The notes beneath the pieces were generated by a model. The model was given only the letters and a program-made list of their open reading frames with translations. It ran no database searches and was not told the DNA's origin. From positions 434,001 to 498,000 of the forward strand of contig NZ_PPDB01000007.1 of the NCBI RefSeq assembly GCF_002959855.1: 64,000 bases of DNA. Direction: 5' to 3'. This document shows positions 48,472-58,345 of the stretch, in pieces (position 1 is the first letter of the stretch; each line of letters starts with the position of its first letter). The position numbers and the translations under genes are program-made. This stretch comes from Veillonella denticariosi JCM 15641. GTDB lineage: Bacteria; Bacillota; Negativicutes; Veillonellales; Veillonellaceae.

Positions 48472-48865
48472 TTTCCTTATCTAATAAAACTATTTCCGTC
48501 TCATCATACGGTAAACCGAAAGCGGAAAAGGAAATCGTCGTTAAGGACCTCTGACTTTCAATTGACGTTGGTAACTGTATATCAACGGTATGATGATACA
48601 TATCTTCCGCAATGGTGTATTTATTCTTATGCAGTACAAATGTCATGTGACCCAAGCGATTGGACTTATGCCCCAGCATAGACCAAAACTGTACCTTTTT
48701 AATCATACATACGACCTCTTGTGTAGCTCCATTAAGAGTATAACGAGACGGCGTCGTCATCATAGGCATAGTTAGCGTGGCAATGAGTATTACTAAACCG
48801 ATGGTAATAACCCACTCCACAAGTAGAGCACCTACCCTTGGCCCTTTAAGCTGACGAGTATCCAT
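48404..48865 (-). CDS. GspH/FimT-like minor pilin (ComGD-like)
   Basis: A 153-residue prepilin. The 12-residue leader MDTRQLKGPRVG is followed by ALLVEWVITIGLVILIATL, with the conserved Glu at mature position 5. A TLNGATQEVVCMIKKVQFWSMLG helix-and-strand section and the C-terminal SFSAFGLP and GRIRW strands resemble GspH/FimT. In comG-type systems this protein is ComGD. GGAGG lies ten bases before ATG 48865, and the gene overlaps the peptidase gene by 34 bases. Confidence 0.8.
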   Translation of the reverse strand: MDTRQLKGPRVGALLVEWVITIGLVILIATLTMPMMTTPSRYTLNGATQEVVCMIKKVQFWSMLGHKSNRLGHMTFVLHKNKYTIAEDMYHHTVDIQLPTSIESQRSLTTISFSAFGLPYDETEIVLLDKESGEKNRIWISVQTGRIRWEEIH

Positions 48866-49386
48866 CTATACAATACCTCCATGTAACTCCCGCAGTGTAA
48901 TGCACACCATCCGCCAAAGCATAGAAAGGGACCAAACGGTATATATCGTTTCTTATAGCCGCTCAGTAAGAGATAGAGTGAACCTGAGCAAAACGCTATG
49001 TAGAAGAAACAGATTAATTCCCACGGCGTCAACCATGTAGCGATAGCACAAAACCACTTTACATCACCTAGGCCAAATCCCTTGTGACTGATATAGCGTA
49101 TAAGTAATGTAATGAGGCCAACTACACAAACACCTGTAAGAACGTTCACTAAACTATAATCATTTATATAGCTGTATATACATCCTCCTATGGCAAGAAT
49201 AACTGCACCTTCATCAGGCAGTATATAGTAATGCATATCGATGGTAGCACCTGCTAAGAGTATGAGTGAAAACACTGCATATAAAGCAACGTGAATATAA
49301 GATACTGCCTGTATACAAAACCATAGAGGGAGCACTATGGATGCTACATATATAACTAACGCGATAATATACTGTGTCCCTTTCAT
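48832..49386 (-). CDS. Prepilin peptidase, short form lacking the methylase domain
   Basis: A 184-residue polytopic membrane aspartyl protease of family A24. Both catalytic Asp motifs are present: ATIDMHYYILPDE (about residue 50) and GFGLGDVKW (about 105). Five to six hydrophobic helices are visible. The N-terminal cytoplasmic domain of full PilD, with its Cys pairs and N-methyltransferase function, is missing, so this enzyme probably cleaves but does not methylate, like ComC-short or TadV types. ATG 49386 has AGGA seven bases before it. It should process the pilin and minor pilins of this operon. Confidence 0.88.
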   Translation of the reverse strand: MKGTQYIIALVIYVASIVLPLWFCIQAVSYIHVALYAVFSLILLAGATIDMHYYILPDEGAVILAIGGCIYSYINDYSLVNVLTGVCVVGLITLLIRYISHKGFGLGDVKWFCAIATWLTPWELICFFYIAFCSGSLYLLLSGYKKRYIPFGPFLCFGGWCALHCGSYMEVLYRWILVSLKGQG

Positions 49387-49471
49387 AAGCCTATCCTTAT
49401 CAGACAAATACGAACTTACACATTATTGAAACTTAACAACATACAATCATCTTTACAATTTCAGCCATCCA

Positions 49472-49918
49472 TCATGGTGTATTTGGAGCGGTAACGACGA
49501 CAGATTTACCTGTATTACCGCTTACCTGTTCATAACTGATAGTATATTCCTTGCCTTTTGATGTTTTTACATGTTCCGTTAAATACCCTTCCTTATATAG
49601 ACTTTCAACAGTCGGCGGTGTCTCTATGTTCTTGTCGATCATATACAACTGAGTGGCATTTTTAATAATCTGAATATCAGCAGTTTCCTTAGCCGCTTTA
49701 GCTTTATCCGCCGCGCTCATAAACTGTGGCATCGCAATGGCCGCCAATATTGCAATAACAGCAACCACCACCATTAATTCCACCAAGGTGAAACCGCCTT
49801 CGCGCGATCTTTTAAGGTCCTGCTGAACATGACCTAACTTCAGATGACTCACAACCCATTGACTACAGCGATGTAATCTTTCATCAACCGTATTGACAAA
49901 CCGTAACATGTAATTCAT
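49472..49918 (-). CDS. Type IV major pilin (PilA/ComGC-like) with long leader
   Basis: A 148-residue prepilin. The canonical cleavage site GG then FTLVELMVVVAVIAILAAIAM has Glu at mature position 5. What is odd is the leader of 42 residues, with many charged residues and two His/Cys sites, instead of the usual 6-25. ATG 49918 has a strong AAGGAG site, and no later start codon has one, so the leader appears real. The mature 106-residue pilin has the alpha1-helix, DIQIIKNATQLYMIDKN and a short beta domain without a Cys pair. It is likely the main subunit of the pilus or pseudopilus. Confidence 0.92.
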   Translation of the reverse strand: MNYMLRFVNTVDERLHRCSQWVVSHLKLGHVQQDLKRSREGGFTLVELMVVVAVIAILAAIAMPQFMSAADKAKAAKETADIQIIKNATQLYMIDKNIETPPTVESLYKEGYLTEHVKTSKGKEYTISYEQVSGNTGKSVVVTAPNTP

Positions 49919-50014
49919 ACTATTCTCCTTTTCATTTCACACAAAACTTTTTTCTTTACGATAACAATTGTTACTCCTAATCAAAATAAACCTGCATAAA
50001 TAACGATATGTCGC
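49919..50014. other. Spacer between pilC and the pilin gene
   Basis: Contains the pilin ribosome site and a perfect 12-base palindrome TAACAATTGTTA (49962-49973). No U-tract follows, so not a terminator. It may hold a second promoter, but no clear -35/-10 pair is seen. Confidence 0.4.
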
Positions 50015-51190
50015 TCAATATCCGCTGAGAGATGAAATTGACGTAAACAACGGATACATAACAGATACGACGAGTACAGCTACACCAATCCCCATAACCG
50101 TTAACAGAATAGGCTCCAACAGTCTCTCCAAACGCCCTATATACTTTGCCAATATCAACTCGTAATAGCGACCGCAGTGATTCAACATCGTTACGAGCTC
50201 GCCGCTTTCCTCTCCGATAGATACCATTTGCCATATGAAAGTATTCCCTATATGTGCAGCTTCTAAACTTTCACATAAAGAGTGACCGCTTAACAGTTCT
50301 CTTTTCACGTATTCACTGCATTCACGACCATATAGATTAGGCCATAAAGGTTGGGTGATCTCTACAGTTTGAATAATAGAAAGCCCCGCCTCCAACAACA
50401 ATGCCCAAATCTTGAGCATACTCGTATAATACATACAGGTTAACCATTGATGACGATGAGCCAGTTGCCATAACCTACGATGTACTGCATGACGTATACG
50501 ATTTTGTTTATAGCCCCACAGGATACAGACGGCACCTAGGAAATGAATACCTATTGCCATTACCGGATGATCCTTTAACCCCTGTCCTAATGCAAATAGA
50601 GCTCTAGTCATCATCGGCAATTCAATATGCATGGTCTCAAACACCTTCTGAAAGGACGGAATGATAAACAATACGGTGACAAAGAAAAATAAATTCATCA
50701 GAACCAAGAGAAATGCCGGATATGAGATAGCGCTGATAATCTTTTGACGCAGTTGCCGCTCCCATTCATAATGATGTGAAATATACCGCAGACTCTCTCC
50801 TAACGTACCCGATGCCTCTCCGCTCTCAAGCAGAGCCAATGCGATAGGCGGACAACCTTCATTCCGAAACGCCTGAGACAAAGGTTGCCCTCGCTCAATT
50901 GATTCGTAAAGAGCCCTGTACACTAGTGCTCTACGACCATTACATAGCAAATGCAGAGCGCGTCTCAAAGGAACACCGGACTCTATCAGTAATCCCAACT
51001 GATAAGTTATATCGGCCACCACTTCATGACTCCATGATTGCACCTTTGATTTTTCTTTGCGGTTAATACGATAAATCCGGAATCCGTCACGTTTTAACCG
51101 AAGTGCTATTTCTCGTTCGGATTCACCCCACAATACACCTTTTACGGTTTCATCCGCATCATTTCTTACTACATATTCATATGCATCCAT
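50015..51190 (-). CDS. pilC: PilC/GspF inner-membrane platform protein
   Basis: A 391-residue polytopic protein with two GspF domains (about 60-180 and 265-385), each with hydrophobic helices. A typical LLIESGVPLRRAL, LALLESGEASGTLGESL and IGEESGELVTML pattern is repeated in the halves. The start is ATG 51190 (MDAYEYVVRN), preceded by AGGAG five bases earlier; upstream in-frame codons would lie inside pilT. PilC/ComGB anchors the ATPase and the growing pilus. The gene begins nine bases beyond the stop side of pilT, with a small overlap. Confidence 0.93.
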   Translation of the reverse strand: MDAYEYVVRNDADETVKGVLWGESEREIALRLKRDGFRIYRINRKEKSKVQSWSHEVVADITYQLGLLIESGVPLRRALHLLCNGRRALVYRALYESIERGQPLSQAFRNEGCPPIALALLESGEASGTLGESLRYISHHYEWERQLRQKIISAISYPAFLLVLMNLFFFVTVLFIIPSFQKVFETMHIELPMMTRALFALGQGLKDHPVMAIGIHFLGAVCILWGYKQNRIRHAVHRRLWQLAHRHQWLTCMYYTSMLKIWALLLEAGLSIIQTVEITQPLWPNLYGRECSEYVKRELLSGHSLCESLEAAHIGNTFIWQMVSIGEESGELVTMLNHCGRYYELILAKYIGRLERLLEPILLTVMGIGVAVLVVSVMYPLFTSISSLSGY

Positions 51191-51198
51191 GCTTACTC

Positions 51199-52218
51199 CT
51201 ATGACAATTGCTGATCGAGTAAAGAATGTAACTGCTGATATCCACCGTATTGAGCTTTTACATCGCGCACCGACATTTCCAACGTCTTCATGGGCATCTG
51301 TGTTTCCTGTATGGAAACAATTTGCGGCTCTTTTCGCGTCCGTATAAGATTGGCCACCGCATGCGTATTTAATAAAATATCTCGAATCGTAATGAACTGC
51401 TGGTTCCACCGTAATAACCGTTGACATATTACTGCACGTAACACTTGAGAGATTTGACTACGCACCTCTTCTTGTTGTTCACTTGGAAAAAGTGAAATCA
51501 TTCTATGTACAGCCATTACAGCCCGTTGTGTATGCATCGTAGCCATTACCAAGTGACCCGTTTCAGCAGCATGCAAAGCCGCCTCCAGGGTTTCCCGATC
51601 ACGCAGTTCGCCTACCATAATCACATCAGGATCTTCACGCAGCGCATCCCGTATTCCTGAGGACATAGAGATGATGTCACAACCCAATTGGCGTTGATGG
51701 ATAAGGGATTTCTGCGCAACAAACTCGAACTCGATTGGATCCTCCAGTGTAATAATGTGTTTTTCCATCGTTTGATTAATATAATCAATGCAACACGCTA
51801 AGGTATAACTTTTACCGCTACCCGTCGGGCCGCATACCAGAAGCAATCCGTCATGAGCGGCACATAAATTTTGCAATAACTTGCCTTCACCGGTATCATC
51901 CAATCCCAATTTATGATGGCATAAAAGTCGCAACGTGCCGCATATGATGTGATTGGCACGATATAAATGAACCCTGATTCGTACGCCGCAGCAGGAGCAT
52001 GCTTCGTCTAAAGACTGCCATTCGTCAGTTTCTATACCGCATCGCTGTAAGATATCCTCAATGAGTTCGGTTGTACAAATCGAATGTGTCGGCTTTAATC
52101 CGTCTCCACTTCGCAAATAAATCAACTGTCCACATTGTAAGTGAATATCTGTAGAAGATTTATCCAAAGCTTGCTGCACAATACCTTCAAGATCAACTAT
52201 CTCACAACAAAAGTCCAC
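51199..52218 (-). CDS. pilT: PilT-type pilus ATPase
   Basis: A 339-residue secretion ATPase of PilT length. Walker A GPTGSGKS (about 127-134), the Asp box TLEDPIEFEF, Walker B DPDVIMVGELRD and the His box GHLVMATMHT are all present. The C-terminal third has the PilT-like ILLNTHAVANLIRTRKEPQI and KTLEMSV pattern, supporting retraction rather than assembly. Start GTG 52218 with GGAGGAGG upstream; it overlaps pilB by 17 bases. The N-terminal domain is divergent (TDIHLQCGQLIYLRSG). Presence of PilT suggests twitching or active DNA uptake. Confidence 0.92.
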   Translation of the reverse strand: MDFCCEIVDLEGIVQQALDKSSTDIHLQCGQLIYLRSGDGLKPTHSICTTELIEDILQRCGIETDEWQSLDEACSCCGVRIRVHLYRANHIICGTLRLLCHHKLGLDDTGEGKLLQNLCAAHDGLLLVCGPTGSGKSYTLACCIDYINQTMEKHIITLEDPIEFEFVAQKSLIHQRQLGCDIISMSSGIRDALREDPDVIMVGELRDRETLEAALHAAETGHLVMATMHTQRAVMAVHRMISLFPSEQQEEVRSQISQVLRAVICQRLLRWNQQFITIRDILLNTHAVANLIRTRKEPQIVSIQETQMPMKTLEMSVRDVKAQYGGYQQLHSLLDQQLS

Positions 52219-53212
52219 AACGATGCACCTCCTCCAAAGATGTTATATGTCTCTGCACTGCATCATTTGCGGAGTCCTCAAGAGATAATAATAGATGAGA
52301 CGCCAGATTATCCCAATCAGCCTCATTAAGAGGTATCTCCAAATACTCAAATAAAGCAGTTCTATCATGATATACAGTTCCATCAAAACGTCTGACTAAA
52401 CGCTGTGCGACGGCACCTATTAAAGTAGCCCGAATCAAATAGGGCTCCACGCCCATATCCATAAGCCGTGTGACAACGCCCATAGCAGTATTGGTGTGAA
52501 TTGTAGAGAGCACACGATGTCCTGTCAAAGCCGATTTAACGGCTAATTCGGCAGTCTCCCGATCTCGAATTTCTCCAATCATAATCGTATCCGGATCCTG
52601 ACGCAGTACTGAGCGCAGCCCTTTGGCAAAAGTAAAACCGATTTTCTCATTAATACCGATTTGAATGGCACCTTTAATTTCCGCCTCAACCGGATCTTCC
52701 AGACAGATGAGCTTCGTTTCACGTAAATTAAGCATTCGCAACATAGAATATAATGTGGCTGTTTTACCACTGCCCGTAGGACCGCAAATTAACATGAGCC
52801 CATACGGTCTTTGCAGTAATTTTTTTATATGTTCAAAAATATGCTGCGGCATACCTAACGCTTCAAGACTTTTATGGCTCCCTTCATTTCCCATAAGACG
52901 ACACACTACAGTTTCACCATACAGACTGGGGAGTGTGGAAACGCGCATCGTTACAGATTCATTGCGATGCTTCCATACCCACCGTCCATCTTGAGGTAAT
53001 CGCTTCTCACTGATATCAAGAGCGCTACATACCTTAATTCGATTTAATACGAGATCCGCCTCCTCATCAGGCAGTGTCATATGCGTCTGTAATAAACCAT
53101 CTTGACGAAACCTGACATACACACCTTCTTCCATCGGATCAAAATGAATATCGCTCACATTATGTTGCAAAGCACATAGAATAATATCATCCAACGTTAC
53201 ATCTACATACAT
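52202..53212 (-). CDS. pilB: PilB/GspE/ComGA-type assembly ATPase, short form
   Basis: A 336-residue ATPase driving pilus extension. It starts directly with the second N-terminal domain (NVSDIHFDPMEEGVYVRFR), so the MshEN-like N1 domain of full PilB (about 550 residues) is absent, as in Bacillus ComGA. Walker A GPTGSGKT, Asp box CLEDPVE, Walker B DPDTIMIGEIRD and His box GHRVLSTIHT are intact. The Cys4 zinc motif usually following QRLVRR is lacking (RRFDGTVYHD). ATG 53212 has GGAGG five bases before it. First gene of the pilus operon. Confidence 0.92.
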   Translation of the reverse strand: MYVDVTLDDIILCALQHNVSDIHFDPMEEGVYVRFRQDGLLQTHMTLPDEEADLVLNRIKVCSALDISEKRLPQDGRWVWKHRNESVTMRVSTLPSLYGETVVCRLMGNEGSHKSLEALGMPQHIFEHIKKLLQRPYGLMLICGPTGSGKTATLYSMLRMLNLRETKLICLEDPVEAEIKGAIQIGINEKIGFTFAKGLRSVLRQDPDTIMIGEIRDRETAELAVKSALTGHRVLSTIHTNTAMGVVTRLMDMGVEPYLIRATLIGAVAQRLVRRFDGTVYHDRTALFEYLEIPLNEADWDNLASHLLLSLEDSANDAVQRHITSLEEVHRCGLLL

Positions 53213-53265
53213 GGTCACCTCCTAAACCTTGCGGTATGTTTTTACCTCACCCTAACGTATGGCGT

Positions 53266-53285
53266 ATATTGTTTCGACACAATAT
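53266..53285. promoter_or_regulatory. Palindrome upstream of pilB, possible operator
   Basis: ATATTGT-TTCGAC-ACAATAT, a 7-base perfect inverted repeat, lies in the 134 bases between the eno terminator and pilB. It may be a regulator site for the pilus operon. A TATAAT on the minus strand at about 53328-53333 could be the -10 box, with a poor -35 match. Confidence 0.4.
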
Positions 53286-53346
53286 CTTAAATTCCTCTTT
53301 TATTTCTAAAAATCCACGAAGCGAAAAATTATAACTTTCACACAAA

Positions 53347-53370
53347 TAAAAAAGCGCCCCGAAGGGCGCT
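53347..53370 (-). terminator. Terminator after eno
   Basis: Minus strand AGCGCCC-TTCG-GGGCGCT, a stable tetraloop stem, followed by TTTTTATTT. It closes the glycolytic operon about 80 bases after the eno stop. Confidence 0.93.
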
Positions 53371-53450
53371 GGTATCAGCATATTCTTGCCTAATACTGTT
53401 AAACGGAACTGAATTTAACAGTAACTGGGTAATTTAAGTTATTATATCTG

Positions 53451-54746
<1,296 letters not shown>

Positions 54747-54840
54747 TCATATAAAATACTATTATCAAAATACAGATGTATCATTTCTATAACCCAGAAA
54801 TTCAATTCACCTGCGTTCATATAAAACAATATCTGCCTTA

Positions 54841-56367
54841 TTAAGATTTACGTAATAAGCTATGCCCCGTCATCGATGCAGGTTTATTAATTCCGGCTAA
54901 ATCCAGCAATGTCGGCGCGATATCACAGAGCTTACCCGCTTCTAAATGGTCTGATTTATGTTCATCACTGACCAAAATGAGCGGTACCAGATTCGTTGTG
55001 TGTGCCGTATGAACCTTACCGGTTTCATGATTCACCATAACCTCCGCATTCCCATGATCCGCTGTAACCAGTAAATGTCCATGTTTACTGCGAATGGCCG
55101 CTACAATTCGTACCAAACATGAATCTACAGCCTGAACGGCTTTAACCGCCGCCTGAAAACTGCCCGTATGTCCGACCATATCAGGATTCGCAAAATTAAG
55201 AATGATCATATCATATCGAGACGATTCAATAGCCTCTACGACACGATCCGTCACCTCATAAGCGCTCATTTCCGGTTGCAGATCATAGGTCGCTACCTGC
55301 GGCGACTTCACCAAGATTCGATCTTCACCATCAAAAGGTTCCTCTTTACCGCCATTAAAGAAGTATGTCACATGAGCATACTTTTCCGTCTCCGCAATGC
55401 GTAACTGACGATAGCCGCCCATACTCAACACTTCCCCCAGTGTTTCCGGCAACGTATCCTTTTCATACACGATATGTACCGGCAAGCCGTCTTCATACTT
55501 TGTCATTGTTGCCATATAAATGGACAACGGTTCACGCTGAAAGCCGTCAAATTCCGGTAATACCAATGCTTTGGTGAGTTCACGTCCCCGGTCGGGACGG
55601 AAATTACAGAAAATTACCGCATCTCCATTTTTGATGGTTCCCTCATGATCAATAACGGTAGGGATAACAAATTCGTCCGTCACATCTTTATCATAAGACT
55701 GTTGTACCGCTTCACAGGCGGATGCTGCCGTTTCACCTTGACCATTCACAATGGCATTATAAGCCAATTCTTCACGGTCCCAGCGATTATCACGATCCAT
55801 TCCATAATAACGCCCGCTGACTGTGGCAATCTTACCGCAATGAACATCCGCCATATAGGATTCTAACTCTTTCAGGTAAACCTTCGCACATTGTGGTGCC
55901 ACATCGCGACCATCAAGCAGAGCATGTACATATACCCGCTCAATGCCATTATCATGAGCACCTTTAATGACCGCTTTAATATGCTCTAGCGAACAGTGGA
56001 CATTACCGTCAGAAACAAGACCGATAATGTGAAGACTTTGCTTTTTAGCCACTTTATACAATTCCTTTATAACAGGACGCTTGTAAAAGTCACCGGATTC
56101 CACATCTTTTGTGATACGTGTCAAATCTTGATATACGATACGACCGGATCCGAGGTTTAAATGACCAACCTCAGAGTTTCCCATCTGTCCATCCGGCAAG
56201 CCTACAGCAAGCCCTGAAGCCTCTAATGTTGTATGAGGATACATATCCCATAATTGATTAAAACAGAACGGCTTCGCCTGTACGACAGCATTGGTCTTAT
56301 CTAATTGATCCCCCATGCCAAAGCCATCCAAAATAACCAGCATAACCGGGGCCTCTAATTTAGCCAT
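54841..56367 (-). CDS. gpmI: 2,3-bisphosphoglycerate-independent phosphoglycerate mutase
   Basis: A 508-residue manganese-dependent mutase interconverting 3- and 2-phosphoglycerate. The alkaline-phosphatase-like core shows ILDGFGMGD (metal Asp), MGNSEVGHLNLGSGR with the phosphorylated Ser, HALLDGRDVAP, FRPDRGREL, NPDMVGHTGSF and TADHGNAE. Length is standard. It follows tpiA by 14 bases. The iPGM type fits an anaerobic Firmicute. Confidence 0.98.
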   Translation of the reverse strand: MAKLEAPVMLVILDGFGMGDQLDKTNAVVQAKPFCFNQLWDMYPHTTLEASGLAVGLPDGQMGNSEVGHLNLGSGRIVYQDLTRITKDVESGDFYKRPVIKELYKVAKKQSLHIIGLVSDGNVHCSLEHIKAVIKGAHDNGIERVYVHALLDGRDVAPQCAKVYLKELESYMADVHCGKIATVSGRYYGMDRDNRWDREELAYNAIVNGQGETAASACEAVQQSYDKDVTDEFVIPTVIDHEGTIKNGDAVIFCNFRPDRGRELTKALVLPEFDGFQREPLSIYMATMTKYEDGLPVHIVYEKDTLPETLGEVLSMGGYRQLRIAETEKYAHVTYFFNGGKEEPFDGEDRILVKSPQVATYDLQPEMSAYEVTDRVVEAIESSRYDMIILNFANPDMVGHTGSFQAAVKAVQAVDSCLVRIVAAIRSKHGHLLVTADHGNAEVMVNHETGKVHTAHTTNLVPLILVSDEHKSDHLEAGKLCDIAPTLLDLAGINKPASMTGHSLLRKS

Positions 56368-56381
56368 TTTAATACCTCTTA

Positions 56382-57152
56382 TCAGACGTCCGCCATATTA
56401 GCCGCCTTAATGATTTCTACAAAGTCATCCACCACGAGGGATGCACCACCTACAAGGGCTCCATCGATATTAGGCTGCCCTAAAATTTGTTTGCTATTAT
56501 CCGATTTTACACTGCCACCATATTGAATGCGCACTCTATCCGACACATCATGACCATATACGGATCGGATGTAATCCCGAATGGATTTACATACAGTTTC
56601 CGCTTGAGCTGCCGTCGCCGTTTTACCGGTCCCGATGGCCCATATAGGCTCATACGCAATAATCAACTGGCTCACCTGTTCTTTAGGAATATCCTGTAAC
56701 GCGCCTTTCAATTGAGACGTTATCCACTCCAATGTGTGTCCCGCTTCGCGTTGCTCTAAGCTTTCACCGACACAGACAATAGGTATCAAATTATGACGAA
56801 AGGCACTCTTAATTTTCGCATTCACAGTTTCATCCGTTTCACCATAATATTCACGGCGTTCAGAATGACCGATAATCACATAAGATACCCCCACCTCTGT
56901 GAGCATAAGCGGAGAAATCTCACCGGTAAAAGCACCCGCATCATGGTAGTCCATCGTTTGCGCCCCTACTTCAATCGCCGTGTTTCGCGTCAATGTAACC
57001 GCACGTTCAAGGGCTGTGAAGGGAGGGCATACCACCACATCACAGGACAGATCCATACCTTCTAAGACGTTATTGAACGCTTCAATTAATATAGATCCTG
57101 ATGCGATTGTACCATTCATCTTCCAATTTCCCGCAATAATAGGTTTTCTCAT
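56382..57152 (-). CDS. tpiA: Triosephosphate isomerase
   Basis: A 256-residue TIM-barrel enzyme. The N-terminal AGNWKMNGT (substrate Lys and Asn), catalytic His in IIGHSERRE, catalytic Glu in AYEPIWAIGTGKTA and the GGSVKSDN phosphate loop are present. The start lies one base after the pgk stop region, so the two are coupled. Length is normal. Confidence 0.99.
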   Translation of the reverse strand: MRKPIIAGNWKMNGTIASGSILIEAFNNVLEGMDLSCDVVVCPPFTALERAVTLTRNTAIEVGAQTMDYHDAGAFTGEISPLMLTEVGVSYVIIGHSERREYYGETDETVNAKIKSAFRHNLIPIVCVGESLEQREAGHTLEWITSQLKGALQDIPKEQVSQLIIAYEPIWAIGTGKTATAAQAETVCKSIRDYIRSVYGHDVSDRVRIQYGGSVKSDNSKQILGQPNIDGALVGGASLVVDDFVEIIKAANMADV

Positions 57153-57153
57153 A

Positions 57154-58332
57154 TTATGCCTCAGTCAATGCAGCAATACCCGGTAGAATCTTGCCTTCCA
57201 GGAATTCAAGCGATGCACCGCCACCGGTGGAAATATGACTAATCTTATCTGCTAAACCACTCTTTTCAATAGCAGCCACAGAATCACCCCCGCCGACGAT
57301 AGTCATCGCGTCAGATTCAGCTACAGCTTTCGCTACCGCATTAGTACCGGCTGCAAAGTTTTCCATTTCAAATACGCCCATAGGGCCATTCCAAATAATC
57401 GTTTTCATCGGGGCCAATGCCTCTGTGTAAAGTTCACGTGTTTTAGGTCCAATATCTAAAATCATCCAGCCATCCTCAATCTGATCCACATCGACGATTT
57501 TAGTATTAGCATCATTACTGAAAGCATCAGCCACCACCGCATCTACAGGTGTTAACAGTCTAGCACCTGCCACACGTGCTTCCATCACAAGATCTGTCGC
57601 AATCGCTTCCTGCCCTTCTTCAAATAAGGAGTTGCCGATATTACAGCCTTGAGCTTTAATGAAAGCATTAGCCATGCCGCCACCGATGATCATTACATCC
57701 ACCTTAGGCAATAAATTCGAGATAACAGAAATCTTATCAGTTACCTTAGCACCGCCTATAATAGCCGCCATAGGTGTTTTAGGATGTACAACAGCTGCGC
57801 TTAATGCATCGATTTCTTTTTTCAATAAGAAACCTGCACCCATAGGAATATAATCAGCAATACCGACTACAGATGCCGCATTGCGATGAGATACACCGAA
57901 AGCATCATTGATGGCCACATCGGCCAAAGACGCCAACTGTTTTGCGAACGCAGGATCGTTTTTAGTTTCTTCGTTGTGGTACCGCAAATTTTCAAGCATC
58001 AACACATCACCAGGTTGTAACGCTTTTACAGCTTCTTCCACCTTTGGCCCGATACAATCATCCACGAATGCTACTGGCTTATTGATGAGACCAGATAAAT
58101 GCTTAGCACATGGGGCCAAGGACATTTCCGGTTTGCGTTCCCCCTTTGGGCGACCGAAATGTGATGCGAGGATAACTTTTGCGCCCTTTTCAATCAGATA
58201 GTTTATCGTCGGTAAAGCACTACGAATACGCGTATCATCAGTGATGACACCGTCTTTCATAGGCACATTAAAATCAACACGTACAAATACTGTTTTATTC
58301 GCTACTTGTAAATCCTCAATTGTCTGTTTCAT
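57154..58332 (-). CDS. pgk: Phosphoglycerate kinase
   Basis: A 392-residue monomeric kinase interconverting 1,3-bisphosphoglycerate/ADP and 3-phosphoglycerate/ATP. The signature VFVRVDFNVPMKDG, SHFGRPKGE, LENLRYH, the GGAKVTDKI loop and the C-terminal GGGDSVAAIEKSG are visible. The start is ATG 58332 (MKQTIEDLQ), with GGGAGG five bases before it; an in-frame upstream codon would reach into gapA by some 80 bases and lacks a ribosome site. It follows gapA by 13 bases. Confidence 0.98.
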   Translation of the reverse strand: MKQTIEDLQVANKTVFVRVDFNVPMKDGVITDDTRIRSALPTINYLIEKGAKVILASHFGRPKGERKPEMSLAPCAKHLSGLINKPVAFVDDCIGPKVEEAVKALQPGDVLMLENLRYHNEETKNDPAFAKQLASLADVAINDAFGVSHRNAASVVGIADYIPMGAGFLLKKEIDALSAAVVHPKTPMAAIIGGAKVTDKISVISNLLPKVDVMIIGGGMANAFIKAQGCNIGNSLFEEGQEAIATDLVMEARVAGARLLTPVDAVVADAFSNDANTKIVDVDQIEDGWMILDIGPKTRELYTEALAPMKTIIWNGPMGVFEMENFAAGTNAVAKAVAESDAMTIVGGGDSVAAIEKSGLADKISHISTGGGASLEFLEGKILPGIAALTEA

Positions 58333-58345
58333 AAAAGCCTCCCGA

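Noticed and set aside
49962-49973. TAACAATTGTTA as a terminator before the pilin gene
   Set aside because: No loop and no T-tract; more likely chance or a protein site.
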